From Luzula sylvatica (lineage: Eukaryota > Streptophyta > Magnoliopsida > Poales > Juncaceae), in contig OX326956.1 of assembly GCA_946800325.1 (NCBI GenBank), forward strand, positions 21,426,356 through 21,490,355: DNA of 64,000 nucleotides. Direction: 5' to 3'. Below are positions 1-12,724 of the stretch, piece after piece. A program made the position numbers and the translations under genes. Each line of letters starts with the position of its first letter. Within the stretch, counting starts at the first letter, position 1. The notes under the pieces are model-generated. The model did not search any database. It was not told where the DNA came from and was given only the letters and a program-made list of their open reading frames with translations.

Positions 1-370
1 TAGATACTAAAAAAAGAGATTTTTTTCAAAAACTCCCTAACTTTTCTGGAAATTATGAAAATTCCCTTATCTTTTTAGATTCCCTTTAAAACTCACTATA
101 TTTTTACTTCCTACAAAAACCCCCAAATATTTGTAGATTCCCTAAAAAAACACTACATTTTGTTTTGTTTTTGAAAATAACCATGATACCTCCCATAATT
201 TTATTTTAGAAATGTCCATAATTTAATAAATAATACATAGATATTAAAATATTATATAAAAATGCAAAATTAAAATAATTATTAAAAATAAATAATAGAT
301 AGATATTAAAATATTATAATAAATAAGACATAGATATTATAATTGTATTATAATAAATAATACATAGATA
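1..370. repeat. AT-rich repeat tract at window edge
   Basis: No gene is visible. The first 170 bases resemble one arm of the TIR family annotated at 380-1229 (runs such as caaaaactccctaactttt), so this may be the cut end of another copy. From about 225 to 370 a unit built on 'aataatacatagatattaaaatatt' (split: aataatacatagatatta, then aaatatt) recurs three to four times. That repeat forms the target into which the next element inserted. Confidence 0.4.
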
Positions 371-379
371 TTAAAATAT

Positions 380-1229
380 GGAAAATTTTCAAAAAACCCC
401 TAACTTTCTTGAATAATGTAAAAAAAAATCCTATCTTTTTGGAAACTCCAAAAATAACCCTCTACCAAACTTTTATTTTCATATACCCCCTATAAGGATT
501 AAAACTAATCATGGATGATATTAAAAATTTTGACCAAAATACCCTTGTATTTTCGTATGTAGTAATTAAAAAAATATATTTCTGTTATTTTTTATCAATT
601 TTAAAAAAAGTCATATATATTTTTTTAACATGTAGTGATTTCAAAAAAATAAAATTATTACATATTGTGTTTATATAATTTTAACATTTCATTTATTATT
701 CATGAAAAACTAACATCATATAATAATAAAATAAACAACAGTAAATAAACACATTGAAAATTATTTGTTTGAACATTTAGTTTTTTATTTTCATTTTTAT
801 TTTATGAATTTTTTAATAATTTCCTAATATTTTATTTTTTAAATATTTGCAAGGTGTTCTTTCAATATTGTTGTTCATCTTATTATTATTGTATGTTAGT
901 TTTTCAGGAAAAAATATATATAATGTATGAAATATTAAAATTATATAAATATAACAAATAACAATTATTTTTTAAAATTATTATATGCTAAAAAAAATTG
1001 AGGACCTTTCTAAAATTAATAAAATAACATCTTTTTAATTACTATTTATGTAAATAGAAGGATATTTTGATAAAAAAAAATATATTATCACCATCAATGG
1101 TTAGTTCTCACCCATATAGATGGGTATTTGAAAATAAAAGTTTGATAGAGAATTTTTTTTAGAGTTTCCAAAAAAATATGGGATTTCTTACAATATCCAA
1201 ATAAATTACTGGATTTTTACATGTTTTCC
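380..1229. mobile_element. Non-autonomous Mutator-like TIR element, family M copy 1
   Basis: This 850-bp element has long terminal inverted repeats. The left arm starts ggaaaattttcaaaaaaccc and the right arm ends in the degenerate complement, finishing ...catgttttcc. It is flanked by a perfect 9-bp direct duplication, TTAAAATAT, at 371-379 and 1230-1238. Inverted repeats plus a 9-bp duplication are the signature of Mutator-like elements. No transposase ORF is present, so it would have moved in trans. Related copies lie at 29365-30092 and 53889-54754. Confidence 0.8.
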
Positions 1230-1369
1230 TTAAAATATTATAAAAATAATACGTAGACATTAAACATTTCAAAACTTATGCATATTTTTTTCCCCTTTGA
1301 TGTAAAGTTATATGCTGTATTGAAATAACAAATTAAAATTAATAGATTTATTGTTAATAACTAAATTTT

Positions 1370-2723
1370 AGATATTATATTCCTTAATTCGAATTTCTTT
1401 TAGGAACATTTTGTAATTAACCAACCCCCTTATTTTGGACCCATCTTTAAGAAATTTCCTCATGCCACCTCATCACAGCTCATGCCACATCATCACAATT
1501 ATTTCAGTCATTAGATTATGATATGTGGCAATAAATGAACCATACATTAATTTTTGATTTTGTGTGATTATGTTTTATTTGTAGATATTTATGTGTCACT
1601 TATTTTACACATATTTTTAAGCAATTTTAGAAGGCCACATCACCTTACACTGATGACGTGTCAAAATATTATTTGTTAGGTTCATGTTGAACCAATTGTA
1701 TTTGATTTTGAATTTTTTCACAATATGTTACATGATCAATTGTGAATACAAATAGAATGTGAAGAGTTTAAATATCTAACATTAATAAATTAATATATAA
1801 TATCATAAATACATCAAATATTGTTAGTATTTTCATAATATAATTTAAAAAAATTAAGAAATATATTCGCTTGAATTTTATCTTTATTTTGAGATCCATA
1901 TTATCATATATTTAATATGTTTCTCTAACTTAAAATTATGAAAATAATTATGTAAAAAAAGATATAAAAATAAATATAATTACATTAATGACTTGTAAAC
2001 CTAATAATTATTATTTTTAAAATTATAATTGATAAAAATTGCACATACTACTAAGTATGTTATTATCATATATTCAATACTTTTCTCTAACATAAAATTA
2101 AGAAAACAATTATGTAAAAAAATATAATTACATTAATGACTTATAATCCTAATTATTATTATTTTTAAACATATAATTGAAAAAAATTGCACATCCTAAT
2201 AATTATTTTTATTTTTAAAACAATTATGTTATATTTGTATCTTTACTTGAAACAGTTTTATTTTAATCTCTAAAAAAAATAATGAAATATATTTATTTAC
2301 TAAACACAAATAATTTCTTTAACTTATATAATATTTTTCAATAATAAACATGAAACATAAAAATTATCAGACATAAATAATTTTTTTAAACTTTTACAAT
2401 GTTATTATTCTTAATTTTAAATATGAAAATTTAGAATATCATATGGTTTTAATTTTTGTTTATGTCTACGCATGTTGTTTTATTAATTTATAGTGACATT
2501 TATTCTTTTTTGTGTATGTTGTATTAAAATACTAAATAAACATTTCGCAATGTGTCATATTCAAAAATAATATAATGATTTTGTCATAATCAAACTTTCT
2601 TAATCAATATGATATTTATTTTTATAAAGTCTTATATTTGATCCCAAAAAATCATAACTATATATTATGTGTATGATAAATCAAATGAAACAAAACCGTC
2701 GCGAAGCGCGAGTAATCTCCTAG
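1370..2723 (+). mobile_element. Helitron-like element, 3' end defined
   Basis: The 3' terminus is clear: a GC-rich stem (TCGCG at 2699-2703, loop AAG, CGCGA at 2707-2711) stands eight bases before CTAG at 2720-2723, followed by T. Helitrons end with a short hairpin and CTRR and insert between A and T. The AT-rich body carries 'catgccac..catcatcac' motifs near 1460-1500 of a kind seen in plant non-autonomous Helitrons. The 5' end (TC) is not certain and is placed near 1370-1400 by composition only. No RepHel protein is encoded. Confidence 0.55.
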
Positions 2724-3660
2724 TATTCATAATATGTGGGACAGGGGCCTGAGAAGATACAACCTTTCTCATAAAATTATATTTTCCTATTTTTTATCTG
2801 GTAATTTGAGGTACGAGAGATAAAAATAATTGACACCATCAATTCCTAAAGGAAATAATAAATAAATATCTTTTCTTGAGGAAAAACTAGTTCAATTTGA
2901 AGTTGTAATTATATTATTTTTTCATACAACACTTTCTTGTAATATTTTCTTGAGGACCTATTTTATATTCTGTAACATTATGTCGCATTAAACACATCTT
3001 TACAAGGCATCTTAAATAAATATCCGGAGTATTGATATAAACTTCGTCTTATTTTTCCGAATTCATTCTTCTATCTACCATGTTGTCTCACTGAGTGGAT
3101 GGTACAAAAAAGAATAATTCTACACAACAAGATATCGCAACAGAATTGACAGAAGAATGATGAGTTAACATAAACAAATATAAAATCTAATACAATTATA
3201 TTACATCACATCAAGAAAATATAAGCCAACAAAACACAATGTCTATATTACGTTGCGATTATAACATTAACTAGCACTTTTTTAATCATCTAATTCGGTA
3301 TCAATATATCTGAATTATAACATTAACTAGCACTTTTTTTATGATAGACAATTATTTTCATTCAAATTCTTTCAGATAAGTCTTTTTTGGTTAAGTTATA
3401 GTTTTTTTCTTCTTTTAATTGACTATATGGTGATAGAATGTTTTCATGTATGAAATAGTGGTCTGGTTTTAATTTGGTAAGATGAATATATACAAACCTG
3501 ACACCTGTCCTAAAACATGGTTAATTTTGTATTATCATAAATTGATTTTTCCAATAAATTTAAACAATGACTAATTTTTTTATAAAGATTCAGCAAATAT
3601 ATATGCATATATGTCATACTGGAATTTTTCTTTTTGAAAAATATGTTCTAATAAAGGTTA
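2724..3660. other. Intergenic, no feature recognised
   Basis: AT-rich DNA with no ORF above background. A short phrase ('cattaactagcactttttt') occurs twice, near 3265 and 3323. Nothing else stands out. Confidence 0.5.
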
Positions 3661-4550
3661 AGACATACAAACATGAAAAAATTATGTAATGGCACTAATT
3701 TTGTGATCTTGGCATTCCCAATGTGTGACTTAACTAACAAAGAAGAAGCCTTTAATGTCCTTTCCAACAGGTCAATTATAAAACTGTTCTGTAATTTGAT
3801 TGAGAAAAAATCTAAAAAAAAAATATCTTTGCTAAATTAATATTATAGTGCATAATGAACTTTTTTGAATAATATCTTGATGCTAATAAACTTAAAAAGG
3901 AAAAGAACTTTTTATTCAGATGTTGGAGAAAATCAACTAAATGCATTTGATATAAAAATTTAAGTAAGTTTTTCTTATATAAGAATATGAGAGATTTGTA
4001 CGAACGGAATTTGGAAAAATCTGGCACCGATCAAACACCCAATCGGCATTAAACTTGTCCTTCAATTCTTTTTTGCACTCCAGCTCTCCATCTTTGAGCA
4101 GTGAAAAACATAAACGAAAAACATGGAAAACATCGGAAAAATAATCATTTATCAATATCTAATATTGTTCTCTAAAATTGATGATTAATATAATCAAAAT
4201 ATTTTGTTTCCATGTTTCCTTCTTGAAATTATTCATAAACTTGAGTGTAACATGTGCCAAATATTTATTTTTCTTGTTTTAGTTTTAAAGAAACAAAGTT
4301 TTATGTATAGAAATTCTCAATTTTATGTTAATTTTAATACCACCAAGTAAATGAAAACTAATACATGCAAATATTCACAATTTTCAAGCGTTTTCTTAAA
4401 AAAATCTGCTAAATTCACAATATACGAATTCCAAAAGTAAAATTCAAAAATACTTAATTTTGATATTTTTTTTTAATAACATTGTCAAATTAAAATCTAA
4501 TTCATGGAGAATACTAAATTTTGTTATTTTTCAAAATAACATGATCAAAA

Positions 4551-4700
4551 TGGAGCCAATGGACACATAGTCCACATAGTCCAATTGGTTGAGTGTTTGC
4601 TAAAAACAAACATATATTGTGAGAGTTTGTGGATTTAATCATCATTGACATTAATGAATGAAAACATATGAGTTTTTTCTATTTATTATAAAAAAAATAT
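4551..4700 (+). mobile_element. tRNA-derived SINE-like copy 1
   Basis: A pol III A-box-like motif TAGTCCAATTG (4578-4588), followed by gttgagtg as in a tRNA D-arm, is followed about 50 bases later by a degenerate B box (gtttgtggatttaatc). The layout and the shared flanking word 'tgagag.ttgtgg' recur at about 12440-12600 (minus), 19183-19335 (plus) and 27530-27635 (minus). It is a dispersed repeat, not a functional tRNA. Confidence 0.5.
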
Positions 4701-5194
4701 AGTGAGAGATTGTTTGTTCATGTTCCATATTAACATCACTGGATGTATAGTAAAGTGAGAAACTATTTTTATACAAAAAATTAAAAAATAATAATAATAA
4801 TTGATGTCTCGTACTTGCAAGATAATCAATTTACAATTTTCTGAAGAAAAAAAATCACAATTAATTGCTTAGACATGTAATATACATAAAATTATTGTTT
4901 TACTTTGAATTGAAATCTAACACGTATACAATACTTAATTTCATGTTTTGTTTTATAGTTTTGACGAATATTTTGGTATTTGAGAGTCGAACTATTTAAA
5001 GGTTTTTCACCGACCTATCTACATAATTTAATTTTCCTATTTTTTGTCAGAGTTATTATTTTTACTATTTTTCCAATGTTGTACATACAAACTATACTAA
5101 CGTTTATTCATGGGATTTTTCTTTTTTTTTTTCATCAAAAACATAAATTAATAGTTAATTTACAATCTACAATAATATATGTTACGCGGATATT

Positions 5195-5640
5195 TCAAAA
5201 ATACTAGAGTTGTCCGATAAGGACACGGGGACGATGCAGGTCAGATATACGTTAAATACGTTACGTAGAGTACCTGATTATTTTAATACTTATCTTTTAC
5301 GGCTTTCGAGATATTTTCATAATACGGTTGCAATACTTCGGTCTATTATATATTTCAACCCGGAATATTTGTATATAAAAATATATCGAGTATTTATATG
5401 ATACTTCTAAAATTGGTTCAATGAGCCAGACTTCTGGAATAAGTTTGGATATTTTACGATATTTCCATGGTATATGAATTGTTTCGTTGATCGTATTGAT
5501 TATCATAATATTTAATTTAAAACAATGTTTAATCTATTATCTAATTATTATTATTTTTTAATTATATAAATATATTAAGAAAACAACTATATAATAGTAT
5601 CCTAGATTTTATTAAAATTGTGCCTCATCGTATTTGTGCA
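5195..5640. repeat. Dispersed repeat R, copy 1
   Basis: An AT-rich stretch with scattered 'atacg' words (gtccgataaggacacgg, attattttaatacttatc, attatatatttc). The same order of words is found at 8925-9205 continued at 9924-10165, and a shorter version at 11545-11720. It has no coding capacity and its class is not recognised. Confidence 0.5.
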
Positions 5641-6080
5641 ATTAAAAAATAATAGATCAACAAGGGGCAGTAAATTAATTTTGATTTCATTTTGATAACC
5701 ATACATAATACGTTTGAATTTATACGACAAATACCACATTCGAGTATTAATACAATTTTGTTTTTGTGTCGAAAGAGAAGATAGATAAATATCATAAGGC
5801 CGTACATTTTAATTCCAATCTCCATTAATAACATGATATCAACATCATATTTTTTGGCCACTAATTTCCTGGCTAATCAACCTTTATCGCCAAATTCCCT
5901 TATCATTAATAAATACAACATTGATAATTCTTCATCCACCTGCAAATACCGAAACAAGTTAAAAATATTCTGAGGGGTCTTGAAATATTTATATTTACCT
6001 GTTCATTTTCATCGTATAATTGCTTCAAAACTTATAATAAAAAATTACATTTCCATCATAATTCAACAAAAAAATGTGCT

Positions 6081-8539
6081 TTATTTTTTATTCTCTTCTA
6101 CGATGGGCTCGGCGGTCCAAACTATGTCTTTCAAGCCTGACTGAAAAGTCTTATAAAACTGCAAATAAATTGTACAGAAATAAAATTAATAAAAATAAAA
6201 ATAAACAACAAATTATTAAATATTTGAATTTAAATACCTTGTGAAATTCCAACGTGTCGCCTCCGGTTTTACGAAGCTCGACTACATGAAGTGAAGGAGC
6301 CACCTCAAAAACCTTCAAACAAATAAAACAAAATTTAATTTATTTTTTTTGTTTATTCGTGAAATAAATAAATATGTTGAAAATAAAGTATTAAGAATTT
6401 ATTGTACCTCCGATACAACAGAAAGATGTCCTTTTCGTCCACTCTTATCACCTTTTATTTTCATCTAAATAAAAAAACAAACAAACAAAATTACAGAACA
6501 ACCCAAACAAAAACATAAAATTACTTCCAAAAATTCACCTTGTAATTATGCTTTTGAACATTAAAACCGAGAGGTTTAGCGGCCTCCTCGATTTTCGACA
6601 TGATTTCATTCGCTGGACGTTGGCTCGTAAACGATGTTTCTTTTTTAATCGCGTTCTATAATTAATTAAAAAATATATAATTACAAAACATAGTATATTC
6701 AAAATATATAATCCGAAAATAAAGTATATACGAACCGAGGACTCCTTTTCGAATAAACTTCCGAGATTAAATCCTTGAGACCTCGAGATAAGAGCAAATG
6801 CATTCAAGGACTCGGGTTTCTCTCTCTTCTCCGTCACTAAATGCTCCTTTAAAATAATAAAAAAAAAAATTAATTAATTAATAACAAAGTTATATTATTT
6901 CTATTTTTGTACCTCTGAAGAATTAAAAACGGCGTCGATATCGTCGAGACTGATATCATTTTCTTGCTCAAAACATGGCGGTTTATAATCTTTTTGAAAC
7001 CATGGATCTTCTAGAATTTGTGCAATTGTATATCTCTGAAATTTAATAAAAATCATCGATTTAAACGAGTATAATATATAAATTAATGTAATAAACATAT
7101 AAAATACTACGGTTGAGAAAAGAAACGCACTGTGTTAGGATTTGGATCGATAATCTTTTTAATAAATCTTTTTGCACCGGACGAAAAGTATGATGGAAAT
7201 GAGAAACTCGCCTTGAATATCTACAAATTTACAAAATAACCCACGAGCACAAAAAAAGTTACGAAAAGGTCCTTGCCTTATCCGAAATTGCAAAAAAAGG
7301 AAGTTACCTTTTTATATAAACTCATGACATTTGGTTCGTCAAAAGGAAGATAACCAGCCAATAAAACAAATAAAATCACGCCGCAAGACCATATATCTGA
7401 TGCTTTACCATCATAACCTTTTCCACTTAACACCTAAATTTAATTAAATATATTTATTCACAGATATGAAATGATATGATGAGAATGAAATATTAAATTG
7501 TACCTCAGGAGCAACGTAATTTGGGGTTCCACATGCTGTGTGCAAAAGCGTTTTTGTATCCCCCTGAAATTCACAAAAAAATAAAAATTGAATCTGATTT
7601 TAAATGATTTGAAAAGAAATAATATATGAATAAATTAGAAAAAATTTTAGAAATTACTTTATGTTGTTGTGCAAAAGCGCTGAGACCGAAATCAGAAACT
7701 TTTAAGACTCCAAATTTATCAAGAAGAAGATTCTCAGGCTGAAACAAAATGCAAAATAAAAATTGGTAAATATATTTCAAATTTTGATTTCGAAATATTT
7801 CGAGAATTTGAAAATTGAATTGGTACTTTTAAATCTCTGTGAAATACACCGCGGCTATGGCAGTAATCTACAGCATTAATTAATTGGTGAAAATATCTTC
7901 TTGCTTCGTCTTCTTTCAATCTCCCATTTTCAACCTTGAAAATAAATGTGAATTATTGTTTAATTTCATTTTTCTTAATTATTGTATTTTGAAAGAATAA
8001 TCATTGTTTAAGCGTACGATTTTGTCGAAGAGTTCGCCTCCATCAACGTAATCGAGAACAATGTATATCTTAGTCTTGCTCGCCAAAACCTAGAAAAACA
8101 TAAAAATCAAACATGGGTTTTCAAAACTGTGAAATTATGAGTTTAATAACTTATTTTTTACATGCACGAAATTGAAAAGGTACATACCTCATGGAGCTGA
8201 ACAACATTTGGGTGTTTAATAAGCTTCATAGTAGAAATTTCCCTCTTTATCTACAAGAATATCAAAAAGGAGAATAATTGGGTTTGTTATAAATTAACAA
8301 TACACCCTAATTTGAACTAATTTAAGCCACAAAACAATTGCGAAAAATGGAAATTGATTAGGACATACATGCTCGACCATTTTGTGCTGAAGAACCTGTT
8401 CCTTATCGAGCACCTTGATAGCGAAAAAATCTCCGGTTTGGACATTCTTGGCGAATTTCACCTTGGCGAAACTGCCTTCTCCGAGCGTCTTCCCTAGCTC
8501 GTACGGCCCGACACGAGTCTTGGTCCCCGAAGTGCTCAT
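6081..8539 (-). CDS. CIPK: CBL-interacting protein kinase (CIPK/SnRK3), 14 exons
   Basis: This Ser/Thr kinase is activated when a calcium-loaded CBL sensor binds its NAF motif; CIPKs control membrane ion transport and stress responses. Exons: 8539-8369, 8250-8188, 8089-8018, 7934-7827, 7738-7658, 7563-7504, 7433-7308, 7220-7131, 7035-6913, 6846-6736, 6655-6539, 6464-6408, 6312-6238, 6158-6081. All introns are GT-AG and the sum is 1332 nt, giving 443 aa. The glycine loop (GEGSFAKV) is near residue 20, catalytic Lys is K42, HRDLK is 134-138, DFG is 154-156 and APE is 183-185. The NAF motif (residues 313-315, in [14 protein letters not shown]) is followed by a PPI-type region around [16 protein letters not shown]. 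All key residues are present. The many introns place it in the intron-rich CIPK clade (CIPK3/9/23/26 type); the exact orthologue is uncertain. A damaged partial copy lies at 14898-15401. Confidence 0.95.
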
Positions 8540-8604
8540 CTTATCTATCTATGATCTATCCCCTTTTACTCTGCTTCTTCTACTTCCCCAGCTAGAGAGA
8601 AAAA

Positions 8605-8613
8605 GAGAGGATG

Positions 8614-8652
<39 letters not shown>

Positions 8653-8740
8653 GGAGATCGAGAGATGGGCAGAGAGAGAGAGAGAGAGAGAGAGAGACGG
8701 AGATCGAGAGATGGGCAGAGAGAGAGAGAGAGAGAAACGC
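8605..8740. repeat. Compound GA minisatellite in CIPK 5' leader
   Basis: Runs of (AG)n alternate with a spacer 'acggagatcgagagatgggc', repeated about three times, 70-200 bases upstream of the CIPK start codon. On the transcribed strand this is a CT-rich leader. GAGA/CT tracts in plant promoters can bind BPC proteins; a regulatory role here is inference. The plus-strand ORF across it is only low-complexity Arg/Glu. Confidence 0.7.
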
Positions 8741-8924
8741 GAGAGGAGAAGAGAAGGAGATGACGGGGGCTAAATTGGGAGTTTAAACGCGGTAAAACAC
8801 AAAAACTGGGTGGATAAGGTTGGACGAGAATTTTGTAGGATTGGGGGACTTTGTTGAGTGCTCTTGGCTCACGAATTATAAAGTTTTAATACCTATATTT
8901 TTAGAAAAACAAAATTAGTTTAGG

Positions 8925-10165
8925 CAGATACTTCAAAAATACATAAGTATTTTGGAAATACGGATATTCGATACGGATACAAGTGTGATACGTGTCGGAT
9001 AAGCGACTTTCTGCATGTGGGGTATTCGATTTAGCATAATTCACGTGGGGTATTCGATTATTTTAATATTTATTTTTTACGAACACGGTTAAGATATTTC
9101 AGAATACGTCATGATGCGTTTGTGATATTTCATTTTGCATAATTCGGTTAATTATATATTTCGGACCATAATATTTTTATATAATTTCTTTTAGGATATT
9201 TATAAGAAGCATTTATGCATGTAACCTTATATGGATACAAAATTCGAAAAACAACCCGATTTTTAAAATATTTATAAACTAAATCAAATCGGATTTTATA
9301 AACCCGGTACTATCGTATTTTAGAAACTCGATGGGTTAATTAGGTTAAATACCATGATTTTGGACAGTACAAAAAATAAGGGCAGAATAACAAAATTATC
9401 ATATAAAGCATGTGAATAATTCAATTCATTAAATAAATAGGTATTTCCAAATTTTACCATCAAATCTTTCATATACTAGTTAACATATTAATTAACATAT
9501 TAATTAACATAGTAACTAACACATATCATATAATTATTTATTAATTTAAATTTATTTTAATGAATAAATAATTATATCACACGTGTTAATTATCATGTTA
9601 ATAAAATATGTTCTTTTTTAAGGAAAAGAGGTTAGTTCCTCGTTTTCTCATTTAATTAAATATGTTAACTAGTACATGAAAGATTTGGTGGCAAAATCTG
9701 AAAATACCTATTTATTTTAATGAATGAAAAATAATTCATCTGCTTTATAAAATCATGATTTTGCCTCAATTTTTGTGTTGTCCAAAATCATGGTATTTAA
9801 CCTAATTAATCCACCGAACTTTTAAAATCCGGTGATACCAGATTTATAAAATCCGATTTTGGATTAGTTTTGGAATAATTTTCAAATTTTTTACTCATAT
9901 AGAGTTGCATGCTGAAATGCTCCTATTTCTAAATTAGTTATAAGACACAATCTAGAATATTTTTATGATATTTTCGTGATATTCGTATTGATCGGTTGAT
10001 TTTATTTATTGTCATGTTATTTAATTGAAAAACACTATTAATTTATTATTTAATATTTACATTTATTATATTTATATAATACAAATATATTAAAATAATA
10101 ATTATCATATCGATGTATCCGTGCAACATAACATAATCATCGTAAAAGTAAGATTTCTAACAAAC
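8925..10165. repeat. Dispersed repeat R, copy 2, split by a TIR element
   Basis: 8925-9205 follows repeat copy 1 from 'cttcaaaaatac' through 'attatatatttcgg'. The match resumes at about 9930 (gatattttcgtgatattcg, then gttattt-aat-rich tail). The gap is exactly the 718-bp TIR element at 9206-9923, so the element inserted into an older repeat copy. Confidence 0.55.
9206..9923. mobile_element. Non-autonomous Mutator-like TIR element, family B copy 1
   Basis: The left end gaagcatttatgcatgtaac pairs with the complement of the right end gttgcatgctgaaatgctcc. Long internal arms also pair (the 'accatgattttggacag' / 'tgtccaaaatcatggt' regions). The flanks are TATTTATAA (9197-9205) and TATTTCTAA (9924-9932), a 9-bp duplication with one mismatch. 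It has the same TIR as the element at 24040-24945 and no coding capacity. Confidence 0.75.
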
Positions 10166-10710
10166 AAGAAGCATTATAATTATAATAATATACCATCTTA
10201 TAATATTAAACTATTTTAACTTGATAATATACTAATCATTTTATTTGATATCTCAAAAATTATTATGTTCCAGGTGCAGATAATATTTTTTCACCACTAC
10301 GTGCGGCGTGTTGGCCTTTACAAGTTCTCTTTCCCAGCACGTGAAATAACAAAAAGAACTCGTTTTCATGGCATAAATTCGGTCCCGAATTTTGAACCTC
10401 ACAATCTTGAGAAAGAATGGTGGATATTCGAGTAACAAAATTGACAAGAATGATTAATGAATAATCCGTCACGGATAAGTGGAGCCCATTCATCAAATTT
10501 TGAGAGAGAATTATTATTGGGGTGGGTGAAGAATCAGTCTATCATGTCAGAATGAAATTGTTATGTTGTTACTCGTTTGTGACCACAAGAAACCAAGCAG
10601 CGTTGGAGCCGCGTATTTATTTGTGTTGATTACTAGTTATTTATCACATTAATGCTCGCATTGAATGGAATTCTACTTTAGTTGTAACGTAACCATCCAT
10701 AATTATTAAA

Positions 10711-10905
10711 GGATAATTATACCGTACACATTCGATTAACAGTTAATTAATATTAATTAAGAATTGTTAATGTATATATATTTTTTAATTATATATTAAT
10801 TAACTGTTAATCGGATGTACTTTTGTTAATGATCATGCTAATTAATTACCAATTAGGGATAGAAAGAGTGTTGTGGGAAAATATGAGGGTACAGTATGTG
10901 GCCTC
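10711..10905. mobile_element. Mutator-like MITE, family D copy 1
   Basis: A 195-bp element bounded by a perfect 9-bp duplication ATTATTAAA (10702-10710 and 10906-10914). The ends ggataattataccgtac and gtacagtatgtggcctc are imperfect inverted repeats, and an inner pair 'taactgttaat' / 'attaacagtta' strengthens the hairpin. Confidence 0.75.
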
Positions 10906-10915
10906 ATTATTAAAC

Positions 10916-11165
10916 GAGGGCATATATGATGTCACCAAATTGCAACAAAAAAATCACTAATTTTTAATTAATCCAGTTAATTAATTTATGAATTAATACG
11001 TGTAGATTGATTGACGTGTTAATTAACATCTATACAAATTAACAAATGATAATTAATATTTAAATTATTAATTCAGTATTTCTTGTTAATTGGAATATTA
11101 ATTAAATGAGTTAATTAAAAATTAGTGGGTTTTTGTTGTAATTTGGTGACGGAGTATAATTTTTC
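10916..11165. mobile_element. Mutator-like MITE, family D copy 2, adjacent to copy 1
   Basis: It starts one base after the right target duplication of the preceding MITE. The arms gtcaccaaattgcaac and gttgtaatttggtgac pair, as do 'cactaatttttaatt' and its complement. Outer ends (gagggcatatat / ataatttttc) match those of the element at 26456-26783. No convincing 9-bp duplication is visible here (ttattaaac versus tttataaat). Confidence 0.6.
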
Positions 11166-11838
11166 TTTATAAATTCATAAGTACCTAATAAAATAATGAA
11201 ATATCAGGAATGTTTTAATAAAACATAAAAAATATCACGAATGTCCTTATTTGTGCATTCCAATTCTACTAATGCACACATTGGTTATGAGATATATGTA
11301 TTGTTATGTGTTACTCATGAGAAACGTCTCCGGTCAGATAAGTATGTATAAGACACCGGTTGTGAGACCGATAATGTCTTGGTTTGTATATATAAGATAC
11401 CGGTTGCGTCGTCTAAAATTATATTAGTAATAATTATGTTTGTATCTTTCTCGTCATATAAAATTTTCATTTATATAAGTTATCGGAAGAAATCAAGAAA
11501 ACACATTGGTAAATTAATAGTGTTGTAGCGTGACAAGTTCTTCGGGACTGTGTTGCATGGATTCGGCAATACGTATCGGATACGGTGAGTCGGCGATACG
11601 ATACTTTTAAGCATGATTTAGAATACGATTTGGATACGGCGATACGGATAAAATTGGTTTTTTTGGATATTTTAAATATAGTAATTTAAAGATACAATAC
11701 AAAATAGGGAAATTATAGTAATTCGAAGATATTTTGAAGAAATCGTAAATGATATTTATTTCATTTTTTTGTTGGGTCGATGACATTTCTTAAGTTTTGT
11801 AGGAGTATTTATAGTAGTTACTATTTATTAGTATTATT

Positions 11839-11878
<40 letters not shown>

Positions 11879-12430
11879 GGGGGAGGGTATGTGTGATATT
11901 TCATGAAAGTTTATGAAGAAATATAAAAAATAGATAATTCATAATAATATTCATAAAACTTAAGAGGGTTTTTGATCAATTCCCTCTAGTGGACGTAGCT
12001 ATATTGCATTTCTTTTATCACTTTGTCACTAAAGTTATGATAAGTAATTTTTTTAATTAATTAAACGGTAATGGATCGGTAAACAAAACGAGGATACCAT
12101 TTTAAAATTTAAATGGATGTGAATATATTACAATAAGGACCCCTCCGATTTGCTTAATTCCAACCTTCTTCGACTAATCAAAACTTAGAAAGGATTATAT
12201 GGTATATTAGGATGCATCAAATCAATTTTCCAACCTTGTATTAAGAGTTCTGAGAATGAAAGAAATTGAAAAATACTGCCAATAATTGTGCATAAAAAAT
12301 CTGACAATAATTGCAAAAGTATCGTTGTCATGCCCCAACAATGAAATAATTTCATTTTTTAATATCCACACATCTTATGCCTGCATGTTATAATGTCATT
12401 GTACCGGATTTGATTGGACTAAATACGTCC
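11166..12430. other. Intergenic; fragment of repeat R and a TTTA microsatellite
   Basis: About 11545-11720 holds atacg-rich sequence like dispersed repeat R ('cggatacggtgagtcggcg'). 11838-11878 is a (TTTA)n microsatellite of about ten units. The phrase 'aagataccggttg..' occurs twice (about 11345 and 11390). No gene is visible. Confidence 0.45.
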
Positions 12431-12439
12431 ACAATGAAA

Positions 12440-12600
12440 AAAATAGGTAAATTAACTAATAGAGTAAAAAAAAAATGAGTAAACGAAAAAAGACTCGATG
12501 ATCTTTCATTTATTAATAACGATTTGAACTCACAATCTCTCATAACATATTATTTTTATGTCTCACATCCGATCAATTGTGATTTAATGATGAATATTAG
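12440..12600 (-). mobile_element. tRNA-derived SINE-like copy 2
   Basis: On the minus strand a B-box-like word GAGTTCAAATC (about 12521-12533) lies downstream of 'acaattgatcggatgtgag', a degenerate A box region, separated by 'ttatgagagattgtg'. The arrangement is the same as in the copies near 4551, 19183 and 27530. Confidence 0.45.
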
Positions 12601-12724
12601 AGTAAATTAGAGGACAAATAATGAACGATGTCATCTCTAAGAAAAAATCTTAACTCTTCTGAATATTTTAAAAAACATTTGATAATGATTTTAAGTTGAG
12701 AATGTAAGGTGTTGATTATTGTTT

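Larger units (their letters stand above)
3661..7020. repeat. Inverted segmental duplication, source copy (with CIPK 3' exons)
   Basis: Blocks of this region recur in reverse order and on the opposite strand at 14890-17095. 3661-3780 matches 16985-17095; 4030-4140 matches 16660-16775 (both can encode FRLCFSLLK.GELECKKELKDKF); 4300-4480 matches about 15990-16260; 5740-5950 matches about 15540-15720; and the last CIPK exons match 14898-15401. The dispersed repeat at 5195-5640 is missing from the second copy, so it was inserted here later or deleted there. Confidence 0.8.

Noticed and set aside
3937..4155. ORF FRLCFSLLKDGELECKKELKDKF shared with 16570-16776
   Set aside because: The peptide similarity reflects the inverted segmental duplication. 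The block is short, has no start context and no recognised family. A lost exon cannot be excluded.
8415..8786. 123-codon plus-strand ORF opposite CIPK exon 1
   Set aside because: Antisense to the kinase exon and then an Arg/Glu run from the GA repeat.
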